A DNA stretch of 64,000 nt from JAAFJM01 sp964529175 (GTDB lineage: Bacteria; Bacteroidota; Bacteroidia; UKL13-3), in the NCBI GenBank assembly GCA_964529175.1, contig CAZGVO010000004.1, positions 124,001 to 188,000 on the forward strand, given 5' to 3'. A program made the position numbers and the translations under genes. The stretch's first letter is position 1. Each line of letters opens with the position of its first letter. Below, piece after piece: positions 55,079 through 63,744 of this stretch. The notes under the pieces were generated by a model. The model made no database searches. It was not told where the DNA came from and saw only the letters and a list, made by a program, of their open reading frames with translations.

Positions 55079-55537
55079 TTAGTCAATTAATGTTGGCTCA
55101 AAGTATGATTTTATTATTTGTAAATCAATGTGGAATAAAATGAAGGTGATTTCAGTTGTATCCAAAATTGATGCTACTTTAATTCTGTGTTTCCAGTCAG
55201 CCGGAACAAGCTTATTAAATCCATTGTCTATAAGCATAGGCGGTATTAAAGGTGTCTTTATTTTCCAATTGTCTAATACCCTTGCTATTTTATCAGGATT
55301 TTGATTTTTTGTCCAAAGATTATTGTTTGTGTATAGTTTAGAATAAACAGGGTCAAGGGCTAAATGTAAGTTCTTCCAAGTCGTTTTGTATATATGAAAA
55401 CCATTGTCTATATAATTATCAATTAGTTGGTCAGGCTGTAAACTCAAATCAACATCTGTTTTCTTAACGTGCCAAACGGGTTTGATTAATTTTATGACTT
55501 CAATTGGTGTTTTCTTATACATTTTTGTTTTGTCCAT
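55079..55537 (-). CDS. ParB/sulfiredoxin-like small protein
   Basis: 152 residues. The C-terminal half, PLIPPMLIDNGFNKLVPADW, then KHRIKVASILDTTEITFILF, has the look of the ParB-type DG-x-HR fold (here DWKHRI for DGNHRI). The N-terminal NNLWTKNQNPDKIARVLDNW is the preceding helix. ParB-like domains bind CTP/ATP and can act as nucleases or regulators. The degenerate DWKHR may still bind nucleotide. It lies between the DUF4365-TPR gene and the membrane-anchored gene on the same strand. Function unknown. Confidence 0.55.
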   Translation of the reverse strand: MDKTKMYKKTPIEVIKLIKPVWHVKKTDVDLSLQPDQLIDNYIDNGFHIYKTTWKNLHLALDPVYSKLYTNNNLWTKNQNPDKIARVLDNWKIKTPLIPPMLIDNGFNKLVPADWKHRIKVASILDTTEITFILFHIDLQIIKSYFEPTLID

Positions 55538-55758
55538 ATTGATTATTTTAGTCTATTTTTAATTTTTTTTGTCTGGCAGTTATATTTAGCAGCAAAGTTT
55601 AGTCAATGAAAAAAAACACTCCTAATTTTTTGCATCTTGGCTATAAGCATGCTTTTCAGAACAAAAGTATGTTCTGACAACTGAACTTACAGCTACAACA
55701 AAACTGTCAAACTGATAATAAATCCCGTCTATTACCAATGTTCTGTTATGTGATGGAC
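55538..55758. other. Intergenic spacer with cassette-boundary-like sequence
   Basis: No gene over 221 bases. Features seen include AGTATGTTCTGACAACTG and, near the stop of the 271-residue gene, ACATAACAGAACATTGGTAA (minus strand). This is similar in layout to the GCTAACATCGGTAT sequence at 49865-49881. It is part of the boundary-motif family described in the findings. Confidence 0.45.
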
Positions 55759-56574
55759 TTACCACTTTTCGTCAATGTTTAAATGTTTTCGAATATTTTT
55801 TTTTAACCCTTCAAACAATTTGTCATGTTTAATTCTCTCTTTCTCAAAAATACGATATAAATCGTGATGTCTAAACTCTTCATTCAAAACAAGTTTGTTG
55901 CAATTTCCCTTCTGTGATATTGCATTTGAATAATCAAGAACTAGCTGTTTAAGTAATGACCTTAAAACGATTTGAATATTCTCTTGTAAATCTTTTCCAA
56001 TTTGAAAGGTCAATTTTTGCACTTCGGATGGCATGAATGGATTGTTTGCAAACTCTCGAAACGTTTTGTAAAATTTCTCATGCTTTGAAGTGAAGAAAAT
56101 TCGATAAACTTCAAATTTATTCTCTGCCAAACACTTTTGATAATATTTCTGACGTTCTCTATTATCTTTTTCAAAAACAAGTGTGTCATAATCATAAAGA
56201 TTACCTTTTACAAAAATGAATTCATAAATATCAGTCTCCAAAAATTGAATCCAACCTGAAATGTTACTGTTATACTTAATTATTTTTTCAGATTTGTTGT
56301 CAAGTTCTATAAGTCCAAATTCTCTTAAAATCAAGTCCGCATTGTAGATGAATAGGTTTACATAATCGAAACCATTGTCTATGGAGTTTTCGTTTTCATT
56401 TATAAATGATAAAAAATTACTAAAAATCTCTGTTTGCTTTTTAATCAATTCAGTCCTTTTAGGTTGAAGAATTGTTGCTCTAGCTCTAAGATAGGTCAAA
56501 ATTGTTATAACCGATGCAATAATGTAAAATATTATTGTCGTAATATCTTTAATTGATGTCAAATATGTCTCCAA
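55759..56574 (-). CDS. Membrane-anchored helical protein, 271 aa
   Basis: One N-terminal TM helix (TIIFYIIASVITILTYLRAR, about 12-31) is followed by a cytoplasmic helical domain (LIKKQTEIFSNFLSFINENE, DLQENIQIVLRSLLKQLVLD) with no motif I recognise. The start is a TTG at 56574. It lies 200 bases downstream of the DUF4062 gene on the same strand and could be a membrane effector of a two-gene module, but this is inference from position only. Confidence 0.65.
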   Translation of the reverse strand: METYLTSIKDITTIIFYIIASVITILTYLRARATILQPKRTELIKKQTEIFSNFLSFINENENSIDNGFDYVNLFIYNADLILREFGLIELDNKSEKIIKYNSNISGWIQFLETDIYEFIFVKGNLYDYDTLVFEKDNRERQKYYQKCLAENKFEVYRIFFTSKHEKFYKTFREFANNPFMPSEVQKLTFQIGKDLQENIQIVLRSLLKQLVLDYSNAISQKGNCNKLVLNEEFRHHDLYRIFEKERIKHDKLFEGLKKNIRKHLNIDEKW

Positions 56575-56774
56575 ATGTTTTACCAGTGTATTTATTTAGG
56601 CTTTCACAAAGCGTTTTGTTGTTACTATAGGTTGATGATTTCGGAGATGAAAACTGTCTGTCACTACTACACATGTCGTGAAGCACAAATGATTATTTAA
56701 CCACAGAACTGCCAATTTCTTGAAGATGCTGTCAGAGGCTGGGATAATTTTCAAGCGCAATACTGTAGATTGTT
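56575..56774. other. Short gap between the DUF4062 and membrane-protein genes
   Basis: 200 bases without a credible gene; a 60-codon frame here overlaps the DUF4062 stop and has no start context. Possible promoter for the downstream gene, boxes unclear. Confidence 0.45.
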
Positions 56775-58562
56775 TCATGCTCCAAAGTAAATTCGTATGT
56801 ATTCCCCTGTTTCAAAATCAATTTCGTATGACTCATAGTCGTTCTTTGCTAAAATCCTTTCGGGAGTCAAAAATTCAACACTGCTTATTGACCTTAAACC
56901 CCAAGTTCCACCTGCTCCATAACCCTGTGGAACAAGCACCACAAAATACTTATTATCTGCTTTTCTCATTGCTAAAATTGGTCCAGCAAAGTAAAAGAAT
57001 ATTATGTAGTTGTCATTCTCAATATGGGTTGTGTCTGCTTTGTAAATTTCAATATTCTCGTAGCTTTCAATATCCCAAAAAATACTCTCATCATATGTGA
57101 AAAAATTTACTTGTCCACATTCGTTGTTGTAAAAGTCGGCATTCTCAACATTCCATTTCTCAATAAAATTTTCTTTGTCATCAAGGTTATAATCTTTGGG
57201 AGTTCTATAAATGTATTTTGACTTTGCTGCCTCTTGTTCCAAAATAAATTCATATACTTTTGAGTTTGGAATATTGGCAAGAAGTTTAAAATTAAAATTT
57301 CCCTCAATTCCATGTTCTCTGTAAATACCTTGATATAAAAGTTTGCTGATTGTTTTTTTATCAAAGTCAAAGACTGCAAATTCGGCAACACCCATTCCTT
57401 GATACATTGTCCCAATTTGCTGAATGAGTCGTTCAAAATAAAAATAGATTTTTTTATCGTGAATAATTAATTCGCAATTGTCCGACATTTCTGGATAACA
57501 TTCAAATTCATCAAGTTGTTCGTCATGGAAAATTGTCCATTTGTTAGCAAACATATTTAATACACATAAGTGCTGTGTCTTACCAATAAACTGAGATGCT
57601 TTTTCATAAACTCCTATGATGTATGATTTGTCTTCAAACTTGCATGACCTGCATAAAATTGGTTTTCTTTTTATTGTGTCAATGAAGAATATAGTTGCAT
57701 TTTCCTCGTCTTGAATCTTTTTAAGCAGTCCTTTGAGTTCACTTCTTACTGAACGTCCAAGGGCTGTTGGAGAAATTCCGATTATCACTTCGCCTTCGTC
57801 ACCAGAGTGGCGAAGAGGAAAAAAGTAGAAGAAGTCGTTTGAATAATTAGGAATTGGTTCTGAGCCGAAACCTTCCCCAAAGGTTTGAATATTTTCTGGG
57901 ATTTTGTTAATAGCTGCTTGAAGAATTTCAGCACCAACAGTTTTGCTTTCTCCTAACTTGTAGTTTTTTACAACAAAAGAAGCTGTTGAACCACTTAAAG
58001 CGGTTAATGGAATTTCACTTGAAGAAATTTCTAATTTAGGCTCTTCCTTATTTAGAAGGGAATGTTTAGTATCGTGAATGTTCTGTAATTTTTCTTTTAC
58101 TTGAACAGAATTTTCAAATGGTTGCATCCAAATTCCATCTCCATGTTTTTGAACTTCATCAATAAAGTCAAAAGTTTTGATATTGTCTGCGAAAAATGGT
58201 TCAAATGAGTTTCCTTTCTTTTGGTTGTATCTGCATGATTGTCTTTCATTAAAAATTTCTTGTCTTACAAAAGCAATTATCTTTTTGTTTGTTCTAACCG
58301 CCTCTTTGAATTCAGCCCATGTAATTGAAATGTGATGATCCTTGTAGTATGGTGCTCCAAAACGTGAATCAATTACTAAAACAAATAAGTCGCATTGTCC
58401 TGCATTTTGAATACAAACATCATGTCTATGCACGCCAGTAGGAAGCGGGAAATTTACTCTATCGCTTAACAAAAGTGAGTGTCCTTTATCATGTAAGAAT
58501 CTTTCAACCTCTGCTCTAAGGTCTTTCAAATCGTAACAGGTTGATGAAATAAATATATTCAT
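56775..58562 (-). CDS. DUF4062 domain protein
   Basis: 595 residues. The DUF4062 (TIR-like fold) N-terminal domain has FISSTCYDLKDLRAEVERF (4-22), then GQCDLFVLVIDSRFGAPYY (about 55-73) and SITWAEFKEAVRTNKKIIAF, all diagnostic. A second region (about 190-330) contains AEILQAAINKIPENIQTFG and EVIIGISPTALGRSVRSE. The C-terminal 270 residues are beta-rich (WTIFHDEQLDEFECYPEMSD, IFFYFAGPILAMRKADNKYF), suggesting a propeller-like sensing domain. DUF4062 proteins are frequent in defence islands as possible NAD- or signal-handling effectors. The mechanism here is not established. Confidence 0.78.
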   Translation of the reverse strand: MNIFISSTCYDLKDLRAEVERFLHDKGHSLLLSDRVNFPLPTGVHRHDVCIQNAGQCDLFVLVIDSRFGAPYYKDHHISITWAEFKEAVRTNKKIIAFVRQEIFNERQSCRYNQKKGNSFEPFFADNIKTFDFIDEVQKHGDGIWMQPFENSVQVKEKLQNIHDTKHSLLNKEEPKLEISSSEIPLTALSGSTASFVVKNYKLGESKTVGAEILQAAINKIPENIQTFGEGFGSEPIPNYSNDFFYFFPLRHSGDEGEVIIGISPTALGRSVRSELKGLLKKIQDEENATIFFIDTIKRKPILCRSCKFEDKSYIIGVYEKASQFIGKTQHLCVLNMFANKWTIFHDEQLDEFECYPEMSDNCELIIHDKKIYFYFERLIQQIGTMYQGMGVAEFAVFDFDKKTISKLLYQGIYREHGIEGNFNFKLLANIPNSKVYEFILEQEAAKSKYIYRTPKDYNLDDKENFIEKWNVENADFYNNECGQVNFFTYDESIFWDIESYENIEIYKADTTHIENDNYIIFFYFAGPILAMRKADNKYFVVLVPQGYGAGGTWGLRSISSVEFLTPERILAKNDYESYEIDFETGEYIRIYFGA

Positions 58563-59092
58563 TAAGTGTATTGTTGTTTGTTTTTGAAGTCAGTTTAATG
58601 TTAGCATTGAAGTTCCTTACAATGAAAGTAACTTATATTTTGTTGTTTTTTGCTTCTATACATTTCCCATTTAGGTGTAATAAAGATATATTTTACATAC
58701 TTTTCAAATCTTGCTTTTCTATTAAATCCAATCATGAAAATGACTTTTTTGTAACAATTTTGCTATCAATAGGTAAAGGTTCCAATATTTTTTCTACCTT
58801 TATTATTAAAAGTTCTAATTTAAATTAATAAGCACACTTCGTTAAGTGAGTCACATTAAGTTATCACTAATATTAAAGTGATTCAAACATAATAATTCAT
58901 TCAGAAAATCCTAATAAAACCACATAAATTTTAATACCAACTAAGTTTAACTTGATATTTGGCTTGTGGAAGCACTAAATAAATAAATCCACTCAATTAA
59001 TAAATTAAAGAAAAAAACAAGTATTTTCAAGAGTGAAGGAATTGGATAGATTTTCACCTTTTGTCGGAGCCATGTCGGAGCAAGTATTAAAA
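58563..59092. other. Right-end non-coding segment of the element
   Basis: The segment begins with a TGCTAACAT motif (minus strand, 58598-58606) and runs AT-rich to the right arm-type site. A 68-codon frame (ATG 58621, MKVTYILLFFASIHFPF) has a signal-like start but no supporting context, so it is not called. 58830-59030 is featureless. Confidence 0.5.
59060..59080. promoter_or_regulatory. Candidate integrase arm-type site, right
   Basis: TTTGTCGGAGCCATGTCGGAG, one base different from the left copy at 30892 over 21 bases and in the same orientation, 54 bases inside the right att site. See the left site for interpretation. Confidence 0.55.
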
Positions 59093-59119
59093 CAAAAAAG
59101 GTTCCGACTGCTCGGAACC
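59093..59119 (-). terminator. Element-borne terminator for the reconstituted tRNA-Ala
   Basis: On the minus strand GGTTCCGA GCAG TCGGAACC followed by six T (hairpin 59100-59119). It lies about 16 bases downstream of the tRNA 3' end and inside the element, so the element supplies a terminator for the tRNA it restores. Confidence 0.82.
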
Positions 59120-59134
59120 CCTTATTTTACTAGT

Positions 59135-59199
<65 letters not shown>

Positions 59200-59299
59200 N
59201 NNNNNNNNNNNNNNNNNNNNNNNNNNNNNNNNNNNNNNNNNNNNNNNNNNNNNNNNNNNNNNNNNNNNNNNNNNNNNNNNNNNNNNNNNNNNNNNNNNN
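59200..59299. other. Assembly gap (100 N) at the tRNA 5' end
   Basis: The gap separates tRNA-Ala from tRNA-derived tandem repeats; the repeats themselves probably broke the assembly. Confidence 0.97.
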
Positions 59300-59502
59300 C
59301 TAATCCCCCAATATTTTTCTTCCTTTACCGGTCGCCTTCCCGACTATTCATGTCGGTACGCTCTAGCCTTCCGATACATCGGAAGAGCTAATCCCCCAAT
59401 ATTTTTCTTCCTTTACCGGTCGCCTTCCCGACTATTCATGTCAGTACGCTCTAGCCTTCCTCCCGATAGCTATCGGGATTATCGGAAGAGCTAATTCCCC
59501 TT
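59300..59502. repeat. Tandem tRNA-Ala-derived repeats (pseudo-tRNA units)
   Basis: Two full units (59300-59387 and 59388-59490) and the start of a third. On the minus strand each reads GGGGGATTAG, D-stem GCTC, a hairpin loop replacing the normal D loop (TTCCGATGTATCGGAAGG), GAGC, a stem CCGAC with 7-base loop ATGAATA and GTCGG, then GGCGACCGG as in tRNA-Ala. It lacks the 3' half of the T arm. The second unit carries an inserted CCCGATAGCTATCGGG palindrome. These are broken, not functional, tRNAs. Confidence 0.75.
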
Positions 59503-59523
59503 TTTTAGGACTGCAAATATATT

Positions 59524-59829
59524 TTACAAATTTACAATTCCAAATTTTAATAGCACTATTGCTAATCCATATACAAAAGTGGCTAGTATAATGCCTTTTC
59601 CAGTTTGTAATTTTTCAAACTGAATAAATAAATAGAACACAGCCAAATTAATTACTGCACATAAACTTAGCAATGGAGATAACATTTTTTCTTGTATTGA
59701 AACAGTAATAAACAAAGCCAAATTGCTTTCGCTAAACTTTGAAAAATAAAAAATTAATATTCCAATGGTGGGGGCTGCTAACCCAACAACTAACCCTATT
59801 AATAGATGATCGAATTTATTTTTTAACAT
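59524..59829 (-). CDS. Small membrane protein with three TM helices
   Basis: 101 residues with hydrophobic segments LLIGLVVGLAAPTIGILIFYF, LLSLCAVINLAVFYLFI and GIILATFVYGLAIVLLKF. Family not recognised. It lies 6 bases after surE on the same strand and is probably co-transcribed with it. Confidence 0.68.
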   Translation of the reverse strand: MLKNKFDHLLIGLVVGLAAPTIGILIFYFSKFSESNLALFITVSIQEKMLSPLLSLCAVINLAVFYLFIQFEKLQTGKGIILATFVYGLAIVLLKFGIVNL

Positions 59830-59835
59830 AATTTT

Positions 59836-60603
59836 TTAAAATATCCATTTATTTAAATCGCTAATAACTTGGTGTGCTGTTAAATCAAAATGCACAGGCA
59901 CCACCGAAACATAATTATTAGCCAAAGCCCATTCATCAGTATCTTGGCCTTGATCGTAATTTACAAACTTGCCTGTTAACCAATAGTATTTTCTGCCATT
60001 GGGGTCAGTTCTTTCGTCAAAATCTTCCTCCCATTTGGCATTGGCTTGCCTACAAATTTTTATTCCTTTCAACAACTCCTCAGGTATTTTAGGAATATTT
60101 ACATTTAATAAAACGCCTTTTGGTAAATTTTCTTTTAAAATATTTTCTGTAACCTGCGCTGCCACTTTAGCTGCCAAAGTAAAATCTGCCTCATAAGCAA
60201 AATCGCATAAGCTAAAACCTGCCGAAGGAATACCCTCAATACAACCTTCCATAGCCGCACTCATGGTTCCACTGTATAATACGTTGATAGAAGAATTACT
60301 ACCATGATTAATGCCCGAAAGCACCAAATCAGGTTTTCTGTGCAATACTTTATCTACAGCCAGCTTTACACAATCTGCAGGCGTTCCGCTGCATTGGTAC
60401 GATAAAATTTCGCCATACAAATCGGTTTTTGCTAAACGCAATGGCTTGCTTATAGTAACTGCATGACCCATAGCACTTTGCGGAGCATCAGGAGCTACTA
60501 CTATAATTTCGCCCAAATGTTTAACAGCATTTACCAAAGCTTTTATGCCTGGAGCAGTAATGCCATCATCGTTGGTTATCAGTATTAAAGGTTTGTTTAA
60601 CAT
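59836..60603 (-). CDS. surE: 5'/3'-nucleotidase SurE
   Basis: Metal-dependent survival phosphatase that dephosphorylates nucleoside monophosphates in the cytoplasm. Of normal length at 255 residues. The metal-binding ILITNDDGITAPGI (Asp12, Asp13), the Ser in APDAPQSAMGHAVT, CSGTPADCVKLAV, and the Asn in VLSGINHGSN are all intact. It precedes a small membrane protein gene in the same orientation. Confidence 0.95.
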   Translation of the reverse strand: MLNKPLILITNDDGITAPGIKALVNAVKHLGEIIVVAPDAPQSAMGHAVTISKPLRLAKTDLYGEILSYQCSGTPADCVKLAVDKVLHRKPDLVLSGINHGSNSSINVLYSGTMSAAMEGCIEGIPSAGFSLCDFAYEADFTLAAKVAAQVTENILKENLPKGVLLNVNIPKIPEELLKGIKICRQANAKWEEDFDERTDPNGRKYYWLTGKFVNYDQGQDTDEWALANNYVSVVPVHFDLTAHQVISDLNKWIF

Positions 60604-60984
60604 GTATTTTCAATATAAAAATTGAGGCTGCAAAGTACATTTATTGCCTTAATATTTAAACCATTTTTTTATCATTGAATGATTAATTACTCATAACCAA
60701 TTAACATCATTAACTATCTTACATTATCAACTCCATCAACCATTTTGGGCGTAACCCACTAGGCCATTCACAATTCCCAAGCAAGTGGGTCGGGCTATTG
60801 CTCCAATCTTTTTTCCTTTCCTATACCCCACCCTGCTAAAAAAGGATTTCCACTTCTATCCCTTACGCATATAGCTTTAAGCAAAATATTCAAATTAATC
60901 ACAGCTATTAAAATTACCAAAGCCCTATTGCTAATTGCAAATTAGATTGGTATTATCGCACACCAAAAATTAAACAAATTGTTT
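60604..60984. other. Divergent intergenic region between surE and the peptidase gene
   Basis: 381 bases with no gene. It contains a dispersed host repeat (GGGCGTAACCCACTAGGCC ... GCAAGTGGGTCGGGCTATTG, about 60746-60800). Promoters of both flanking genes must lie here; I cannot assign boxes with confidence. Confidence 0.6.
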
Positions 60985-63198
60985 ATGAAAAAAATATTTT
61001 TACTCCTATCATTGGTAAGTTTTGGAATGTACCAAGTACAAAGCCAAAACCTAACCATTGATGATGCCATTTTAAAAGGCAGAACCACATTGGCTCCTGA
61101 GCGCTTAAGCCAATTAATGTGGAAACCTGATAATAAAACCATGAGCTATGTAGGTAAACAAAATGGCAAAGAGGTTTTAGTTTATATAAACACACCTAAC
61201 TTAACTCGTGATACCGTTTTAAAAATTGAAGAATTATACAATTCGTTTTACGGTATAATGCCCGAAGAAACTAAGTTTGAACGCTTTCCATTCTTTTCAT
61301 GGTTAGATAATAATACCATTATATATACTTATAATAATGCTGTTTATAGTTTCGAAATTTCGAGCAAAAAAACTGCTTTAAAAGTAAAAGCAAGTGGCAA
61401 TGCCGAAAATTTAGATTACGAAAAAACCTCTAACAGAATTGCATATACTATTGGTAATCAATTATTTGTAAGCGATGCTACTTCTATCAACACTTTATTA
61501 GAATACCAAAAAAGAGGTAAAAAAGAAGGCATTGTTCAATCTGATATGATTTCGAGTGATTATGGCGACCAAATAGTAAACGGTAAAGCAGTACATAGAA
61601 ACGAATTTGGCATAACAAAGGGAACTTTTTGGAGCCCTAAAGGCAATAAATTGGCTTATTACAAAATGAATGAAACCATGGTTACCAACTATGGTTTAAT
61701 GAAATTTGAAACCAAACCTTCAGGCTTAGAAAACATCAAATACCCAATGGCAGGTGCTAAAAGCCATGAGGTAAAAGTAGCTATTTACGATTTTAACAAA
61801 AAACGCTCCATAGAAGTGGAAACTGGCGAACCTGCTGAACAATACTTAACCAATATAGCTTGGAGTCCTAACGAAGAATATTTATACATAGCAGTAGTTA
61901 ACCGCGAACAAAACGAAATGAAATTGAACTTATACGATGGCTTATCGGGTAAGTTTATTAAAACCCTTTTTACCGAAACACATCCAAAATATGTAGAACC
62001 AGAAAAACCAGTTCTATTTGTAAAAAACAACGAAAAACAATTTATTTGGCTTAGTGAGCGCGATGGCTACAACAACCTTTATTTATACGAACGTGGTGGT
62101 AAACTTTTAAAACAACTTACGCATTTAAAACAACACATAAGCGAAGTAGTAAGTTTTGATGCTACAGGAGCTAATCTTTACTTTAATGCTTACTCAACCG
62201 ATGGTATGAATAAGTATTTATATTCGGTAGAAATAAAAAGCGGAAAAGTAACTCAGCACACCAAAATTGAAGGCATTCATGCTGCATTGGTAAGCGATGA
62301 TGGCTTTTATATAGCCGATAACTTTAGCAACTTAACCACTCCTCGTCAAATTATTTTAAACGATAATAAAGGTAAAATCTATGGTTCTATTTTAAATGCC
62401 ATTAACCCAATTGCTAATTATGCCAATACCGATATTAGTTTAGGTAAAATTAAATCGCCTGATGGGGTAACTGATTTAAATTACCGCATGATTAAGCCTG
62501 CCAATTTTGACGAAAATAAAAAATATCCAACCATTGTTTATGTATATGGTGGACCACATGCGCAAATGGTTACCAACAGTTGGTTGGGTCAAGCTGAACT
62601 TTGGATGTTGGCTTTTGCACAACAAGGTTTTGTAATTTTTACTTTAGATAACCGTGGCTCAGGTAACAGAGGTTTAAATTTTGAAAATGTAATTCACCGC
62701 CAACTTGGTAAGGCAGAAATGGAAGACCAGTTAGCTGGAGTTAAATTTTTAAAACAACAAAAGTTTATTGATTCAACAAGAATGGGCGTGTATGGTTGGA
62801 GTTTTGGTGGTTTTATGACCACAAGTTTAATGACCCGCACACCAGAAGTATTTAAAGTTGGGGTAGCAGGTGGTGCTGTTATTGATTGGAGTATGTACGA
62901 AGTAATGTACACCGAAAGATATATGGATACCCCACAAGAAAATCCTGATGGTTACAAAGAAAACAACTTATTGAACTACACTAAAAACTTAAAAGGTAGA
63001 TTATTATTAATACATGGAACCAACGATAATACTGTATTGTGGAACCATACTTTAAACTATGCCAAACAATGTGTGGATGATGGCATTTTGATTGACTATG
63101 CAGTATATCCAACACATGAACACAATGTATTAGGAAAAGATAGAGTACATTTATTTAAAAAAATAAACCAATACTTTAACGATTTTTTGAAACCATAA
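60985..63198 (+). CDS. S9-family dipeptidyl peptidase (DPP-IV-like)
   Basis: About 737 residues, exported by a signal peptide (MKKIFLLLSLVSFGMYQVQS, then Q). N-terminal beta-propeller (about 30-480) and C-terminal alpha/beta-hydrolase with Ser606 in YGWSFGGFM, Asp681 in HGTNDNTVLW and His713 in YPTHEHNVLG. It removes X-Pro dipeptides in the periplasm. The ATG at 60985 is preferred over a TTG at 60979 because it gives the classic MKK signal. A strong terminator follows. Confidence 0.93.
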   Translation: MKKIFLLLSLVSFGMYQVQSQNLTIDDAILKGRTTLAPERLSQLMWKPDNKTMSYVGKQNGKEVLVYINTPNLTRDTVLKIEELYNSFYGIMPEETKFERFPFFSWLDNNTIIYTYNNAVYSFEISSKKTALKVKASGNAENLDYEKTSNRIAYTIGNQLFVSDATSINTLLEYQKRGKKEGIVQSDMISSDYGDQIVNGKAVHRNEFGITKGTFWSPKGNKLAYYKMNETMVTNYGLMKFETKPSGLENIKYPMAGAKSHEVKVAIYDFNKKRSIEVETGEPAEQYLTNIAWSPNEEYLYIAVVNREQNEMKLNLYDGLSGKFIKTLFTETHPKYVEPEKPVLFVKNNEKQFIWLSERDGYNNLYLYERGGKLLKQLTHLKQHISEVVSFDATGANLYFNAYSTDGMNKYLYSVEIKSGKVTQHTKIEGIHAALVSDDGFYIADNFSNLTTPRQIILNDNKGKIYGSILNAINPIANYANTDISLGKIKSPDGVTDLNYRMIKPANFDENKKYPTIVYVYGGPHAQMVTNSWLGQAELWMLAFAQQGFVIFTLDNRGSGNRGLNFENVIHRQLGKAEMEDQLAGVKFLKQQKFIDSTRMGVYGWSFGGFMTTSLMTRTPEVFKVGVAGGAVIDWSMYEVMYTERYMDTPQENPDGYKENNLLNYTKNLKGRLLLIHGTNDNTVLWNHTLNYAKQCVDDGILIDYAVYPTHEHNVLGKDRVHLFKKINQYFNDFLKP

Positions 63199-63217
63199 AA
63201 TAAAACAAAAACATTCG

Positions 63218-63252
63218 AAACCGCTTTAGCCAAAAACTAAAGCGGTTTTTTT
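63218..63252 (+). terminator. Terminator after the peptidase gene
   Basis: Perfect 12-bp stem AAACCGCTTTAG (63218-63229) and CTAAAGCGGTTT (63237-63248), loop CCAAAAA, then T run. Nearly the same hairpin ends genes at 29759 and 30645. Confidence 0.9.
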
Positions 63253-63312
63253 ATGGAAAATAACGTTATTTGAGGTATTATATAAGTTGGTAATAAAAGC
63301 AGTAAATGGCAA

Positions 63313-63744
63313 ATGAAAACCATAACATATTTAATAGTAAGTTTTAATTTTCTGATTATTCCAAATATATACAGTCAAGATTTAGTTTGTGATACAACAG
63401 TTATAATTAGACGTAAGTTCATTATTAATTCCATTAGGCATTTAGGTATAGACAATGTTAAAAAGAAAGGTTGTTCTTTTACTCAAACATTTTTTAAAAC
63501 CAAAGATTCTAGTTCATATTATTTATCAAATAATATTTGTCATTCATATTTCATTTTCTTAGATAAAAAGTTAAGAAAAATAGAAGAAGGATATTGGTGC
63601 GCAGAATTTTTTAATGGTTTTTATATTTCATATCATAAAAATGGAAAGGTTAAATCCAAAGGTGTCTATGATAGTATTGATAAAATTGGCGAGTGGTTAT
63701 ATTATAATGAAAACGGAATATTGATAAAAACTGTAAAATACTAA
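63313..63744 (+). CDS. Exported MORN/YwqK-like repeat protein
   Basis: 143 residues with an N-terminal signal (ITYLIVSFNFLIIPNIYSQD) and, in the C-terminal part, MORN-like strands GFYISYHKNGKVKSKGVYDS and IGEWLYYNENGILIKTVKY, as in the proteins annotated as YwqK-family antitoxins. In Bacteroidota these are usually exported proteins with no proven toxin partner. It is followed by a degenerate terminator at 63802-63833 (AACCGCTTT, loop, TAAAGCG, T run). Confidence 0.7.
   Translation: MKTITYLIVSFNFLIIPNIYSQDLVCDTTVIIRRKFIINSIRHLGIDNVKKKGCSFTQTFFKTKDSSSYYLSNNICHSYFIFLDKKLRKIEEGYWCAEFFNGFYISYHKNGKVKSKGVYDSIDKIGEWLYYNENGILIKTVKY

Noticed and set aside
56596..56778. 60-codon minus-strand frame between the DUF4062 and membrane-protein genes
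   Set aside because: It overlaps the DUF4062 stop, has no leader signal and shows no family features.
49840..58610. Calling the border motifs true integron attC sites
   Set aside because: GCTAAC does not fully match the RYYYAAC/GTTRRRY core, the expected paired folding could not be shown by eye, and no integron integrase is present.
58621..58828. 68-codon frame with a signal-like start near the right end of the element
   Set aside because: There is no operon context, no recognised similarity, and low-complexity Phe/Ile-rich composition typical of chance frames in AT-rich DNA. Kept only as a note.
59300..59490. Calling the tRNA-like units functional tRNA-Phe genes because the loop shows GAA
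   Set aside because: The T arm and the 3' acceptor strand are missing and the D loop is replaced by a hairpin, so no mature tRNA can form.
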